DNA of 59,500 nucleotides from an uncultured Lachnospiraceae bacterium (GTDB taxonomy: Bacteria > Bacillota > Clostridia > Lachnospirales > Lachnospiraceae), in contig CAMUAR010000016.1 of the NCBI GenBank assembly GCA_947086895.1, positions 1 to 59,500 of the forward strand, in the 5' to 3' direction. The position numbers and the translations under genes are program-made. Shown one piece after another: positions 8,459-17,200 of this stretch (position 1 is the stretch's first letter; the number at the start of each line of letters is the position of its first letter). The notes under the pieces were generated by a model. It did no database searches. It saw nothing but the letters and a program-made list of their open reading frames with translations, and was not told the DNA's origin.

Positions 8459-8509
8459 TACGCTCCATACCAAAAAGCGGGAGATTTTGCCGCCTGACAT
8501 TGTAAGAAG

Positions 8510-8550
8510 TTTCGCGCTCCAGCTGGTTTTTAGCCAGTTAGAGCGCGAAA
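8510..8550. terminator. Bidirectional hairpin terminator
   Basis: A perfect 10-bp stem TTTCGCGCTC / GAGCGCGAAA (8510-8519 and 8541-8550), with an inner CTGG/CCAG stem, lies in the 109-base gap between two convergent genes. A-rich DNA on either side gives only short U tracts, but position and stability favour termination of both transcripts. Confidence 0.75.
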
Positions 8551-8567
8551 TAAATTGTGTGTCAATT

Positions 8568-9428
8568 CTATTTTTGAAATTGTTTTCGGTATTTTGAGGG
8601 GGAAAATCCTTTTTGCTTGTGGAAGATGCGGCTGAAGTACAATGGATTTTCATATCCTACAATATGCCCGATTTCTGTTATCGTATATTTGGTGGTCTCC
8701 AATAAAATCTGGGCGTTTGTGACGCGGATGGAGATAATATACTGCATGGGAGTAACTCCGGTATATTCTTTAAAGTTTCGAATAAACCAGCTGATGCTCA
8801 TTCCGCGGGATGCCGCATACTTATTGATGTTGATTTCTGAATTGTAGTTATCATTGAAATATTGGGCAGCCAAATTCATTTCATTATCGAGATATTCATT
8901 CTTTAAAATGCGCTGTTTCGAGATCTGACGATGTATCAGAATAAAGAGATGATGAAGAAGTATAACTAACATCTCCTTGTAGTCTGTCTGACAGCGTTGA
9001 AGTTCTGATATCATTCTTTTAAATATTCTTTCATATTCCAGAGAAGTGCCGGCGTAAAACACGCGCATACTGTCTTTGATTCCGTAGTTTCGCAGAATAT
9101 TTTTTACATTTCCGCCAGTAAAATGAACCCAATATACCTGCGTCTGATCAGAGGCATAATATTCATATTTTTGAAATTCTTTCGGGCGGTAAATTACCAT
9201 ATGACCGGCGGTAACAATGGTGTCATTTTCTGCATTGTCAAAGTGAAAATGTGCGGTTCCGGCAGAAACATAAATAATTTGAAAATCCAATCTTCCCCGC
9301 GGTCGGTACGTTGGAAGTTTCGGGTGGGTAAAAAGACGGTAAGTGCCGCAGCTTCCGACAATCAGCGGTTTTGATTTGTCTTTAAAATCGACGAGCGAAT
9401 TGTTCAAGTATCCAGAATTTAAATACAT
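8568..9428 (-). CDS. AraC-family transcriptional regulator
   Basis: The product has 286 aa. The N-terminal cupin-like sensor domain (about 30-150) includes GRLDFQIIYVSAGTAHFHF and an AGHMVIYRP turn. The C-terminal double helix-turn-helix (about 185-285) ends in GYENPLYFSRIFHKQKGFSPSKYRK, the standard AraC signature. Regulators of this form usually bind a sugar and activate carbohydrate genes. It is transcribed divergently from the GPH-family transporter at 9843, the most likely target; the beta-galactosidase at 14297-17938 may belong to the same regulon. The start is ATG 9428, with a GGAGG motif about 8 bases upstream on the minus strand. Confidence 0.92.
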   Translation of the reverse strand: MYLNSGYLNNSLVDFKDKSKPLIVGSCGTYRLFTHPKLPTYRPRGRLDFQIIYVSAGTAHFHFDNAENDTIVTAGHMVIYRPKEFQKYEYYASDQTQVYWVHFTGGNVKNILRNYGIKDSMRVFYAGTSLEYERIFKRMISELQRCQTDYKEMLVILLHHLFILIHRQISKQRILKNEYLDNEMNLAAQYFNDNYNSEININKYAASRGMSISWFIRNFKEYTGVTPMQYIISIRVTNAQILLETTKYTITEIGHIVGYENPLYFSRIFHKQKGFSPSKYRKQFQK

Positions 9429-9790
9429 AAACGATGCCTCCAGGGTGGTTGTAAGATTATTGTATCATTTTATGCATGTTTTGTCCAATTGTATTTATGG
9501 ACTTATCGCGCGAAAAATTATACAATAAAGCCAGAAAATAAGCAGAGAAACGAAAATAAGCTTCTGAAAATAAAAACGGGCTCGCAGAAGACAAACAAAA
9601 AAATGTATGTTTACAATGGAATGGATTGCCCTGCAGCAATACATACAGGATTTTTGAATGAAAGGAGGAGATCGCAGAAAAACTATATTTTAATGGGGTT
9701 TTTCTATTTTGCACGGTACGGCGTCGGTTCAAAAGAGGAGTGCGATAATAAAAGTTTTTATTGTAGGAAGATGGGGTTGCAGAATTTACG

Positions 9791-9830
9791 GTTTGGCACA
9801 AAGAGTTTATATAAGCAAAACAGCGCAGAA
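9791..9830 (+). repeat. Degenerate 3' half of the pseudoknot leader
   Basis: TTGGCACAAAG (9793-9803) and CAGCGCAGAAA (9821-9831) match the a' and b' strands of copy 1 at 5247-5311 in sequence, order and distance from the downstream ATG (9843). The matching 5' strands (TTTGTG and CTGCGC) are absent upstream. It looks like a decayed or recombined copy. The rest of the 414-base gap 9429-9842 holds only A+T-rich DNA, in which I see no gene; its open frame in phase with the transporter has no supported start. Confidence 0.45.
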
Positions 9831-9842
9831 AGGGAAACTTTT

Positions 9843-11222
9843 ATGAAGGAGAAGGTATATTTAAAATGGTATAACAAAGTGGGATATGGTTCAGGAGATA
9901 TTGCCGGCAATGTGGTGTATGCTTTTTTATCTTCCTTTGTTATGATTTATCTGACCAATACGATTGGTCTTTCGGCTGGTATTGTGGGTACATTGATCGC
10001 CGTTTCAAAATTATTTGATGGGTTTACAGATGTCTTTTTCGGCACGATGATTGATAAAACGCACAGCAAGTTTGGCAAGGCAAGACCTTGGATGCTCTAT
10101 GGCTATATTGGCTGTGCAGTCACGCTTGTGGCAGTTTTTGCCATTCCGACAAGCTGGGGTACAACAGCACAGTATGCATGGTTTTTTATCGCGTATACAT
10201 TGTTGAACGGCGTATTTTATACGGCCAATAATATTGCTTATTCTGCACTTACTTCTCTGGTGACAAAAAACAGCAAAGAGCGGGTTCAGATGGGATCTTA
10301 CCGGTTTATCTTTGCTTTTTCTACAAGTCTTTTGATTCAGTCTGTCACAATAAGTTTTGTCAGCAGCTGCGGCGGCGGTGCGGCGGCGTGGCGGGCAGTA
10401 GCGATAATCTATGCGGCGATCGGCCTTGTGATCAATACGCTTTCTGTACTTTCTGTAAAAGAGCTTTCCGAGGAAGAGCTGAGTGAGAGCGAGGTCGAGA
10501 AAACTGAGGAGCGGTATGGACTGGCAGGAGCTTTTAAACTTTTGATATCAAATAAATTTTATTTGATGATCTGCGGGGTTTATATTTTACAACAGCTGTA
10601 TGGAGCGATGATCAACGCCGGAATTTATTATATGACTTATGTGCTGAAAAATGAAAATCTTTACGGCGTATTTTCCTGGGCAGTCAATATTCCTTTAATT
10701 ATCGCACTGGTATTTACACCGACTTTGGTAGGGCGGTGGAAAGGAATGTATAAGCTGAACTTGCGGGGTTATATGATCGCTGTAGTCGGCAGGGCTTTGG
10801 TGGTGGTGGCTGGGTATATTGGAAGTGTGCCTTTGATGCTGGCGTTTACAGCGCTCGCCGCGCTTGGGCAGGGACCATGGCAGGGAGATATGAATGCAGT
10901 GATCGCTTCCTGTTCAGAATATACTTTTTTAACAAAGGGGAAGAGAGTGGACGGGACAATGTATTCCTGCACTTCGCTTGGGGTGAAGCTTGGCGGCGGA
11001 CTTGGAACGGCGCTTGCAGGATGGCTGCTGGAGCTTAGTGGATTTGAAGGAAAACTGGAAGTTCAGCCGGAAAGCTGTATTATTATGCTGCATATTATGT
11101 ATTTGTGGTTTCCGCTGATTATTACAATAATTATTATGTTTATACTTTCAAGAATGAATGTGGAAGAGACCAATAAGAGAATCAGAGCAGAAAAGGGCAT
11201 AGATACATTAGAAGAAAAGTGA
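9843..11222 (+). CDS. GPH-family (MelB/GusB-like) glycoside:cation symporter
   Basis: The product has 459 aa and about 12 membrane segments, the usual length for the glycoside-pentoside-hexuronide symporters of the major facilitator superfamily. The N-terminus (WYNKVGYGSGDIAGNVVYAF) and the loop GTMIDKTHSKFGKARPWMLYG match the conserved Asp and Arg/Lys positions of the family. ATG 9843 is chosen although the frame is open 118 codons further upstream, because AAAGGGA lies 9 bases before it and the family begins here. It would import a beta-glycoside or oligosaccharide with Na+ or H+. The divergent AraC gene and the GH2 enzyme at 14.3-17.9 kb suggest a galactoside-type substrate, which is inference. 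Confidence 0.9.
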   Translation: MKEKVYLKWYNKVGYGSGDIAGNVVYAFLSSFVMIYLTNTIGLSAGIVGTLIAVSKLFDGFTDVFFGTMIDKTHSKFGKARPWMLYGYIGCAVTLVAVFAIPTSWGTTAQYAWFFIAYTLLNGVFYTANNIAYSALTSLVTKNSKERVQMGSYRFIFAFSTSLLIQSVTISFVSSCGGGAAAWRAVAIIYAAIGLVINTLSVLSVKELSEEELSESEVEKTEERYGLAGAFKLLISNKFYLMICGVYILQQLYGAMINAGIYYMTYVLKNENLYGVFSWAVNIPLIIALVFTPTLVGRWKGMYKLNLRGYMIAVVGRALVVVAGYIGSVPLMLAFTALAALGQGPWQGDMNAVIASCSEYTFLTKGKRVDGTMYSCTSLGVKLGGGLGTALAGWLLELSGFEGKLEVQPESCIIMLHIMYLWFPLIITIIIMFILSRMNVEETNKRIRAEKGIDTLEEK

Positions 11223-11236
11223 TATTCTAAAACAGG

Positions 11237-11266
11237 AAAGGGGCTGTTCTATTTTGCAGCCCCTTT
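11237..11266. terminator. Rho-independent terminator
   Basis: A perfect 10-bp stem AAAGGGGCTG / CAGCCCCTTT (11237-11246, 11257-11266) is followed by further T residues on the plus strand. It terminates the transporter gene. The minus-strand DUF2085 gene ends inside the hairpin (stop at 11249-11251), so the same structure may serve both directions. Confidence 0.85.
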
Positions 11267-11617
11267 TTTAAATATCCATTTTATTACTGTAAGATAAATG
11301 CTAAACAGACCAAAACCTCCAAACATTCCTGTAATAAATCTTCGGATGTTTGTCGAGGGTTTTATTTTTAACTCTTGTATGCCCCAGTCAACGCCCATAA
11401 CTGCAAGAAGAAAAAGAGAAATTTTAACAGGTATCCTGCAAAAAATATTGACTGCAATCGCTGTAAATTGACCTAGGCATACGCCAGTGCAGCGCGCACA
11501 TACTGGAAATTGCCAGCCCTTGTAGAAAAAACTGCGCTCTGGCATACGGTGACAGCCGCTGCACTCGCCAAGTTCATCTAAAAAATTTAAAACCATTGAT
11601 GACCGCAGCTTTGACAT
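11249..11617 (-). CDS. DUF2085 family membrane protein
   Basis: The product has about 122 aa. The DUF2085 hallmark is clear: CSGCHRMPERSFF followed by FPVCARCTGVCLG, a set of conserved Cys and His residues close to the first membrane helix that looks metal- or redox-linked. Two or three membrane segments follow (about 40-65, 70-85 and 98-115). Function in the family is unknown. Two in-frame starts are possible, ATG 11617 and ATG 11596; both overlap the end of the zinc-ribbon gene upstream, so the two are probably translationally coupled and share the pseudoknot-type leader at 11836-11903. The C-terminal codons form part of the terminator hairpin. Confidence 0.8.
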   Translation of the reverse strand: MSKLRSSMVLNFLDELGECSGCHRMPERSFFYKGWQFPVCARCTGVCLGQFTAIAVNIFCRIPVKISLFLLAVMGVDWGIQELKIKPSTNIRRFITGMFGGFGLFSIYLTVIKWIFKKGAAK

Positions 11618-11820
11618 ATATGTACCACTTTCGTTCTTGTTGTGGTTTTGGTTTTTCCCTTTCCCATTCCGCATAAACCGCAGAGAATTCCAGGAATATT
11701 AAAAATAAGAAATCCCAAACACGATTTTATACATCCAAAACCTTTTATTTTTTCCGTTGATGTTGTTTCTGTAACAGCTTGAGATGTAACATTTTGACTT
11801 CCACATTTAGGACATATCAT
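11587..11820 (-). CDS. Small double zinc-ribbon membrane-associated protein
   Basis: The product has 77 aa. An N-terminal CPKCGSQNV half-ribbon and a C-terminal CQSCGHQWF half-ribbon supply four cysteines, presumably folding back on each other around one zinc. Between them lies a Cys/Gly-rich hydrophobic stretch (about 28-50) that could be a membrane hairpin. ATG 11820 lies 15 bases downstream of the b' strand of the candidate pseudoknot leader, with GAGAG as a weak ribosome binding site. It overlaps the DUF2085 gene and probably forms an operon with it. The function is unknown. Confidence 0.75.
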   Translation of the reverse strand: MICPKCGSQNVTSQAVTETTSTEKIKGFGCIKSCLGFLIFNIPGILCGLCGMGKGKTKTTTRTKVVHICQSCGHQWF

Positions 11821-11835
11821 AAAAAACTCTCATTT

Positions 11836-11903
11836 CTGCGCTACGTTTTGCATGGATGCAGCTTTGTGTTAAGCCATGGGCTCTGTAGCGCGCAGACACA
11901 AAG
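11836..11903 (-). ncRNA. Candidate pseudoknot leader RNA, copy 2
   Basis: Read on the minus strand: a CTTTGTGT (11903-11896), b CTGCGCGCTAC (11895-11885), a small AGCC-CAT-GGCT hairpin within 11882-11872, a' ACACAAAG (11869-11862), b' GTAGCGCAG (11844-11836). The order is the same as in copy 1. Relative to copy 1, the b strand has C for T and b' has G for A, a compensatory change. The b' strand ends 15 bases before the zinc-ribbon ATG. Confidence 0.6.
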
Positions 11904-11924
11904 TGCAGTAACAATAGTTTCCTG

Positions 11925-11954
11925 ATTCTAAAAAATTTTGGTGACGGCAAACAA
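11925..11954 (-). promoter_or_regulatory. Promoter upstream of pseudoknot copy 2
   Basis: On the minus strand, TTGTTT (11954-11949) and TAGAAT (11930-11925) are 18 bases apart. Transcription would start near 11918, about 15 bases before strand a of the pseudoknot, so the element would sit at the very 5' end of the transcript. Confidence 0.45.
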
Positions 11955-11972
11955 TAAATATTTATTGAATTA

Positions 11973-12761
11973 TTACCATTCGTTGATATTTGGTCTTGGC
12001 ACCCGCCACCACTGTTCAAAGTCTGTAGTATACCGTGATAAAATATTGCCGATCTCTGCTGGTGCCTTGTAGGAGGTCATTTTCAAAAAGCAATCTGCAA
12101 ACTTATCAATATCCGGCATTTCCTGCGATTTCGCGCACGCTTTGCCGAGGGAGACCAGATGGGCGGTGTCGCTTGAGATCGCCTGCACAAACTCTTCCAA
12201 TCTGCGGTTGCTTGGGAATAATATTTCATGCTCTTGCAGAATCATCCGGTAAATACTGTAGATTACCTCGTTTACTGCATGTAATTTCATATAGCCATCC
12301 ACCGGGCAGCTTTTTAGAAAATAATAATAGTTTAACCAGAAATCGGCATAAAAAGAAAGCATTTTTTCTTCTTTTTCCTGTTTCTGAAACACGGGGATTT
12401 TTGATACAAGTTTTAAAATCTCAGGGTCTTTGGAAAATAGTACCTGGGATTTTACAAAGGCGTTTCTTGTCGGCTCGCTTCCTTTTGCCGCCGCATCTGC
12501 AAGAAATTGTTTTGTCATATACTTGAGATCAAAATAGCCGTCCGGGTAAGTACAGTACTCTTTGATTGTCTCGGCAGTCTGGTTTGTTTTCCGGCGTTTT
12601 TCGTAAGCTTCATCGGATATTACAATCATTGCATCCAAATCGGAATCCGGGCGCTCGCATCCTTTTGCGACGGAACCGCCAAAAATAACAGCAATAACCT
12701 CTTCCTTATCCAGAAAATAATTTTTTAAGTTCTCCAAAGACTCTTTATGGTGCTGATACAT
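11973..12761 (-). CDS. Nucleotidyltransferase-domain protein
   Basis: The product has 262 aa. Residues 28-43 carry the polymerase-beta-type nucleotidyltransferase signature GGSVAKGCERPDSDLDAMIV, with Gly-Ser and the two catalytic Asp (D41, D43). The rest is an all-helical C-terminal domain rich in aromatic residues, resembling that of aminoglycoside nucleotidyltransferases and related stand-alone enzymes. The substrate cannot be deduced; an antibiotic-modifying or a housekeeping role are both possible. It is an apparent single gene on the minus strand, with ATG at 12761 preceded by AGGAG. Downstream, the promoter of the zinc-ribbon gene begins within about 20 bases of its stop. Confidence 0.82.
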   Translation of the reverse strand: MYQHHKESLENLKNYFLDKEEVIAVIFGGSVAKGCERPDSDLDAMIVISDEAYEKRRKTNQTAETIKEYCTYPDGYFDLKYMTKQFLADAAAKGSEPTRNAFVKSQVLFSKDPEILKLVSKIPVFQKQEKEEKMLSFYADFWLNYYYFLKSCPVDGYMKLHAVNEVIYSIYRMILQEHEILFPSNRRLEEFVQAISSDTAHLVSLGKACAKSQEMPDIDKFADCFLKMTSYKAPAEIGNILSRYTTDFEQWWRVPRPNINEW

Positions 12762-12990
12762 AAATACACTCCTATTTTATCAAATGTTAATTTTGCAGCT
12801 TTTATAACAGAAAATGTACTGCTGTATACCAATATAAAAAGCTGTTATCTATTCTAGCAGAAAATTAGAAAAAAGGCAAACACCGTTTTGAAGGATCGAT
12901 TTTTTTGTTCTTTACTAATCGGATATAAGAAGATTATAATGGGAATGATATCGTATAAGAATCTATTTTTGATATCGGAGTTTGTGCCGT

Positions 12991-13020
12991 TTGACAGTAT
13001 AAAGTTTTCTTGATTAAAAT
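12991..13020 (+). promoter_or_regulatory. Promoter of the chromate-transporter pair
   Basis: A perfect TTGACA (12991-12996) and TAAAAT (13015-13020) are 18 bases apart. The pair CCGTTTG (12987-12993) and CAAACGG (13030-13036) forms a 7-bp inverted repeat bracketing the promoter, a possible operator or leader stem. This is the main content of the 313-base gap 12762-13074. Confidence 0.6.
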
Positions 13021-13074
13021 GCCTTGAAGCAAACGGTAAAGAACGAAAAAGGAGATTAAAAAAGGGAGACAGAA

Positions 13075-13650
13075 ATGAAAAAAGAACACAATAAACTTTG
13101 GATTTTATTTAAATCGATGTTTCTTTTAAGCGCCTGCACATTCGGCGGGGGGTTTGTGATTGTTTCGCTGATGAAAAAGAAATATGTGGAAGAGTTAAAA
13201 TGGCTGGAAGAAGATGAAATGCTTGATGTGACCGCGATTACTCAATCGGTGCCAGGACCTCTTCCCGTGAATGCATCTGTAATTATCGGCTATCGGATGT
13301 TTGGCGTTTTGGGTTCGCTTACGGCAATTCTTGGCACAATTCTGCCGCCGATGATGATTATTTCCATTATTTCTCTGTTTTATGAACAATTCAGAACAAA
13401 TATTTATATCGCTGCAGCACTGCAAGTAATGCGCGCGGGAGTGGCGGCAGTTATTTTTGATGTTGTTATCAACTTGGCAGGAAATGTGCTGAAAACAAGA
13501 AGAAGTCTGTATATTATTATGATGTTTACCGCATTTGCTGCAACGTACCTGTTTGAGATCAGCGCGATGCTTATTATTTTGGCATGTCTTGGGATCGGGT
13601 TGATTGACCTTGCAGTTACGCTGAAAAAAGGGAAAGGAACGGTGAAATAA
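13075..13650 (+). CDS. Chromate transporter family protein, first half-size subunit
   Basis: The product has 191 aa, a short-chain CHR family member. The conserved N-terminal motif FGGGFVIVSLMKKKYVE and the SVPGPLPVNASVIIGYRMFG region (about 58-80) define the family. Five or six membrane helices are expected. Bacterial short CHR proteins occur as adjacent pairs that function together, and the second half follows immediately. Chromate or sulfate-type anions are the family substrates, but the physiological substrate in gut Clostridia is unknown. ATG 13075 is preceded by AAAGGGAGA. Confidence 0.9.
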   Translation: MKKEHNKLWILFKSMFLLSACTFGGGFVIVSLMKKKYVEELKWLEEDEMLDVTAITQSVPGPLPVNASVIIGYRMFGVLGSLTAILGTILPPMMIISIISLFYEQFRTNIYIAAALQVMRAGVAAVIFDVVINLAGNVLKTRRSLYIIMMFTAFAATYLFEISAMLIILACLGIGLIDLAVTLKKGKGTVK

Positions 13651-14226
13651 ATGTTATTGATCAAGTTGTTTTTTTCTTTTATCCAAGTTGGACTATTCAG
13701 CGTAGGCGGAGGATACGCGGCGATTCCATTGATTCAGGAACAGATTGTCGGCATTCATAAATTGATGACGCTGGAGGAATTTTCCGATTTGATCACAGTG
13801 GCAGAAATGACGCCGGGACCAATTTCCATCAATTCCGCTACGTTTGTCGGTATGAGGGTGGCAGGAGTGCCGGGGGTTTTGCTCTGTACGATCGGATGTA
13901 TTATTCCCTCGTTTTGTATTTGTCTTATCCTGGCGCATTTTTATTATAAATACCGCACAGTAAGCGGGGTTCAAGTGGTGCTTGGCGCAATGCGTCCGGC
14001 GGTGGTGGCTCTGATTGCTTCCGCGGGCGCGTCGATTTTGATGTTGGGATTATTTCAGGCTGAACTTCAGGATATTATTCTAAAAGATATTCGGATTGTG
14101 GAGGCTGCAATTTTTATTGTTGCTCTGATTTTACTGCGAAAATTGAAAATAAATGCAGTCACAATTATTTTGGGGAGCGGAGTGGCAGGAGTGATTTTGT
14201 ATGCCCTAATGGGAAAAATAGAGTAA
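13651..14226 (+). CDS. Chromate transporter family protein, second half-size subunit
   Basis: The product has 191 aa, exactly the length of its partner. Its N-terminus FSVGGGYAAIPLIQEQIV and the EMTPGPISINSATFVGMRVAG segment are the C-half counterparts of the CHR signature. The start codon directly follows the stop of the first subunit (TAA then ATG), so translation is coupled. The two proteins probably assemble as a heterodimer with inverted topology, as described for paired short CHR proteins. Confidence 0.9.
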   Translation: MLLIKLFFSFIQVGLFSVGGGYAAIPLIQEQIVGIHKLMTLEEFSDLITVAEMTPGPISINSATFVGMRVAGVPGVLLCTIGCIIPSFCICLILAHFYYKYRTVSGVQVVLGAMRPAVVALIASAGASILMLGLFQAELQDIILKDIRIVEAAIFIVALILLRKLKINAVTIILGSGVAGVILYALMGKIE

Positions 14227-14230
14227 AATC

Positions 14231-14276
14231 AGCCCGCTGGATACGCGTTGTTCATCGCGTGTCCGGCAGGCTTTTT
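14231..14276. terminator. Rho-independent terminator
   Basis: A long hairpin, AGCC-C-GC-T-GGA-T-ACGCG pairing with CGCGT-G-TCC-G-GC-A-GGCT, is followed by TTTTT on the plus strand. It lies between the chromate-transporter pair and the convergent beta-galactosidase gene. Confidence 0.8.
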
Positions 14277-14296
14277 CGATACAGACAGATCAAATA

Positions 14297-17200
14297 TTAT
14301 TCAAACTGAAACCACCGAAAATCAAAGTCGCAGCCTGGAAGGAAAACAAAGGAAACTTTGTTTTTTCCAGTAACGCCTGTAATAGAAAATTGCTGTTCGG
14401 TATATTGGTCGGAGCAAGTAAATTCTGCAATTTGTTTTACTTCACCAAAACTGCCTGCAAAACGAATATGAATTGTGTTTTTGGCAAGAGGTGTTCTTCC
14501 GCAGATTGTAAGTTTGGAAATTTCTTTTTCGCCAAAATCCATATTGTCATATTCCAGAGATACATTGTTCCCAATACCGGTAACCGCCTCTTCGGCAATG
14601 GTGAAAGTATCGCCGTAAATACGGCTGTGTTCCAGTGCAGAAAGCTTTGCATAGGCTTTTTGAGGCTTGGCAAAAATAAAGCCTTTTATATGAATCTGGT
14701 CGCGCGCGGTAAAACAGAGCGCGGCGGTGCCTTTTATTCTGCGTTTTAAACGAAATGTCTGCTCTTGGTATACATTCCAGATTGCCGGTTTCTGGTAAAT
14801 TACATCCGCGAGAAGCTCTGCATTTTTCTCGCCGGGAACTCCTTCCCAGATCTGGATTGGGCAGGGCGTTCCATCCATGGCAAAGATTGGAATTGTAATT
14901 TCATCCGACCCGAAATCACCGAAATCGACATTGGAAAAACCAATCGTAGTATTTTCGCCGCGGGATATGGATACGCCGTGTTCATTTCCAGCTGTAACCG
15001 TGCCGTCCGCAATATCATAAAGCCCGGCGGAAACAAAACAGTACGGATTGATTGCGGCACTTCCAAGCCCTTTTCCTGTAAAATATAGTTCGGATATCAC
15101 GCGAACTTTATCTGTGCCGTTTTTGGTCATACAGCGAACGCGGAAATTGCCGTCTCCAAGCGCGGTGACTTTTGCATGTCTGCCGTCGCTGTGAACGTCA
15201 AGTGCCGCGAGATTGGAATCAATCCCATCGTCTGTTGTCACTTTCCAGATAAGTTCTGTATCGGCAGCGTTTTCTGGAAGTGTCACAGCAGTAATCTCCA
15301 TACTAGGGACTTTTGGTGAGAAGGTAAAACCATGGTCGGACGTAAGCGAGATGCGCCGCACAGGAATTCCTGTCTGTTCTGGGAAAAAGTCAGCCATAGA
15401 TTTCTGGAGTTCTTCCGGGAAGATCGAAGGATCGATCGGTTTATCGGACGGAAGAAGAAGGTTTTTTAAGCCGAACGCCAGTGTAAATCCATTTGTCAGT
15501 GCATCCGCGGGAAGAAATACTGGTCCAGAAGGAGGTACGGCAAGCAGCATAGCATTCTCAGGAATAAGAACGCCTGCATTTTCTTCTTCGGCGCGTTCCT
15601 GCGGCGTCATTTCGCGCGCGAAAAGCGTGAGAGAAGCGTCGGAAAGACCTTCGGAACGGACTGTGACCAGAATCTCTCCAGAAAGCGGAATGGAGCCGAT
15701 TACCGCGAGAAGTTTGCCGGAAAACAGGCGCCGGTCTGCACATTTGTATTGTTCGAAATCAGTACTATCGCCATTGTCAAGACCAAGCAGACGTCCGGCG
15801 CCGGAAACAGAAACTTTTACGCGCAGATTTGCATTTTCCACTGGATTGCTGTCGGCATCGTTTGCAGTGATGGTAAGGAACGCGAGATCTTTACCGTCGG
15901 CGCGCAGCGTGTCGCGGTCGGCAGCAATGCAAAGCGATGCAGCTTCACCGAAGGAAGAGTGGGAATCTTCCGCGATAATATGATCGTTCTCGTCGTAGGC
16001 AACCGCCCGAATCGTACCTTTCTGGTATGCAGTCTGCCAGTGTGCAAGCAGGTCGTCTCTCCCGTGTTCATGGTCGAGAAGGCGCGTGCCGAGCGATGTA
16101 TTATTGAAGAACAGCTCAACTTTTGGAGCATTTGAACAGACAAGAAGATCCACAAGCTGCCCCTCGTTAAAATCCCAGTAAGGAAACAGATGTATCATCG
16201 GTTTTTCTTTGTAGTTGGTCCACTCTGCCTGAAAAATATAGAAGGAATCTTTTGGAAAACCTGCGGTGTCAATCTGACCAAAATAAGAATTTTTTGTATG
16301 ATACGGTGTTGGTTCTCCAAGGTAATCAAATCCTGTCCATACAAACTGACCTGCGGAAAAATAAGCGTCCCTGTCGTCTGCAATACAGGCGAGCGTTGAT
16401 TTTGCGCCCCAGCTCATCGCGCTGTTGCCAAGGGAGGAGCATTGTTCATCGTCATCGGAGAGAATTTGTCTTAAGTAAGGAAAATGGTAAATGCCCCTGC
16501 TCTGTACAACCGATGATGTCTCGCTGCCGTAGATGATCCAGTCAGGATGTTTTTTGTGGTGTTCTTCATAATATTTTTCAGAGTAATTGTAACCGGCATA
16601 TTTTATAAGATCTGCACATTTTTGTGCGCCTTCCCACGGCATATAGTTGGAACCGATCGTAACCGGAGCATTTGCACGCGGATCGTTCTGCCGCACATAT
16701 TCCGCAAGCATCGATGTAATTTCCTGTCCGTGTGCATCTGCGTGAGTGTCGTAAATTTCATTTCCAATACTCCATAAAATAACGCTTGGATGATTGCGGT
16801 CGCGGCGAATCCATGCGGCGACGTCGCGGCGGCACCACTCTTTAAAAAACCTCGCGTAATCGTAGGTTGTTTTGGAGTGCTCCCACATATCGAACGCTTC
16901 CGAGTCAACGAGAAAACCAAGTTCATCTGCAAGTTCCATCAATTCAACAGCCGGCATATTGTGGGAAGTGCGGATTGCATTTACTCCCATCTCTTTTAAC
17001 AATAAAAGTTTGCGTTTGATCGCAGTGCGGTTGACCGCAGAGCCAAGACAGCCGAGGTCGTGATGTTCGCAGACGCCGCGGATGCGCAGTTTGCGGCCGT
17101 TGAGCAAAAAGCCGTTCTCCGGTGTAAATTCTGCTGTGCGGAAACCAACTTTGCAGGAATTTTGATCCAGCAATCGATCACGGTCAATCAGTTCGCTTGT

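Noticed and set aside
9489..9842. In-frame 118-codon N-terminal extension of the GPH transporter
   Set aside because: Family proteins begin at MKEKVYLKWYNK; a good ribosome site precedes ATG 9843 and the extension has no domain.
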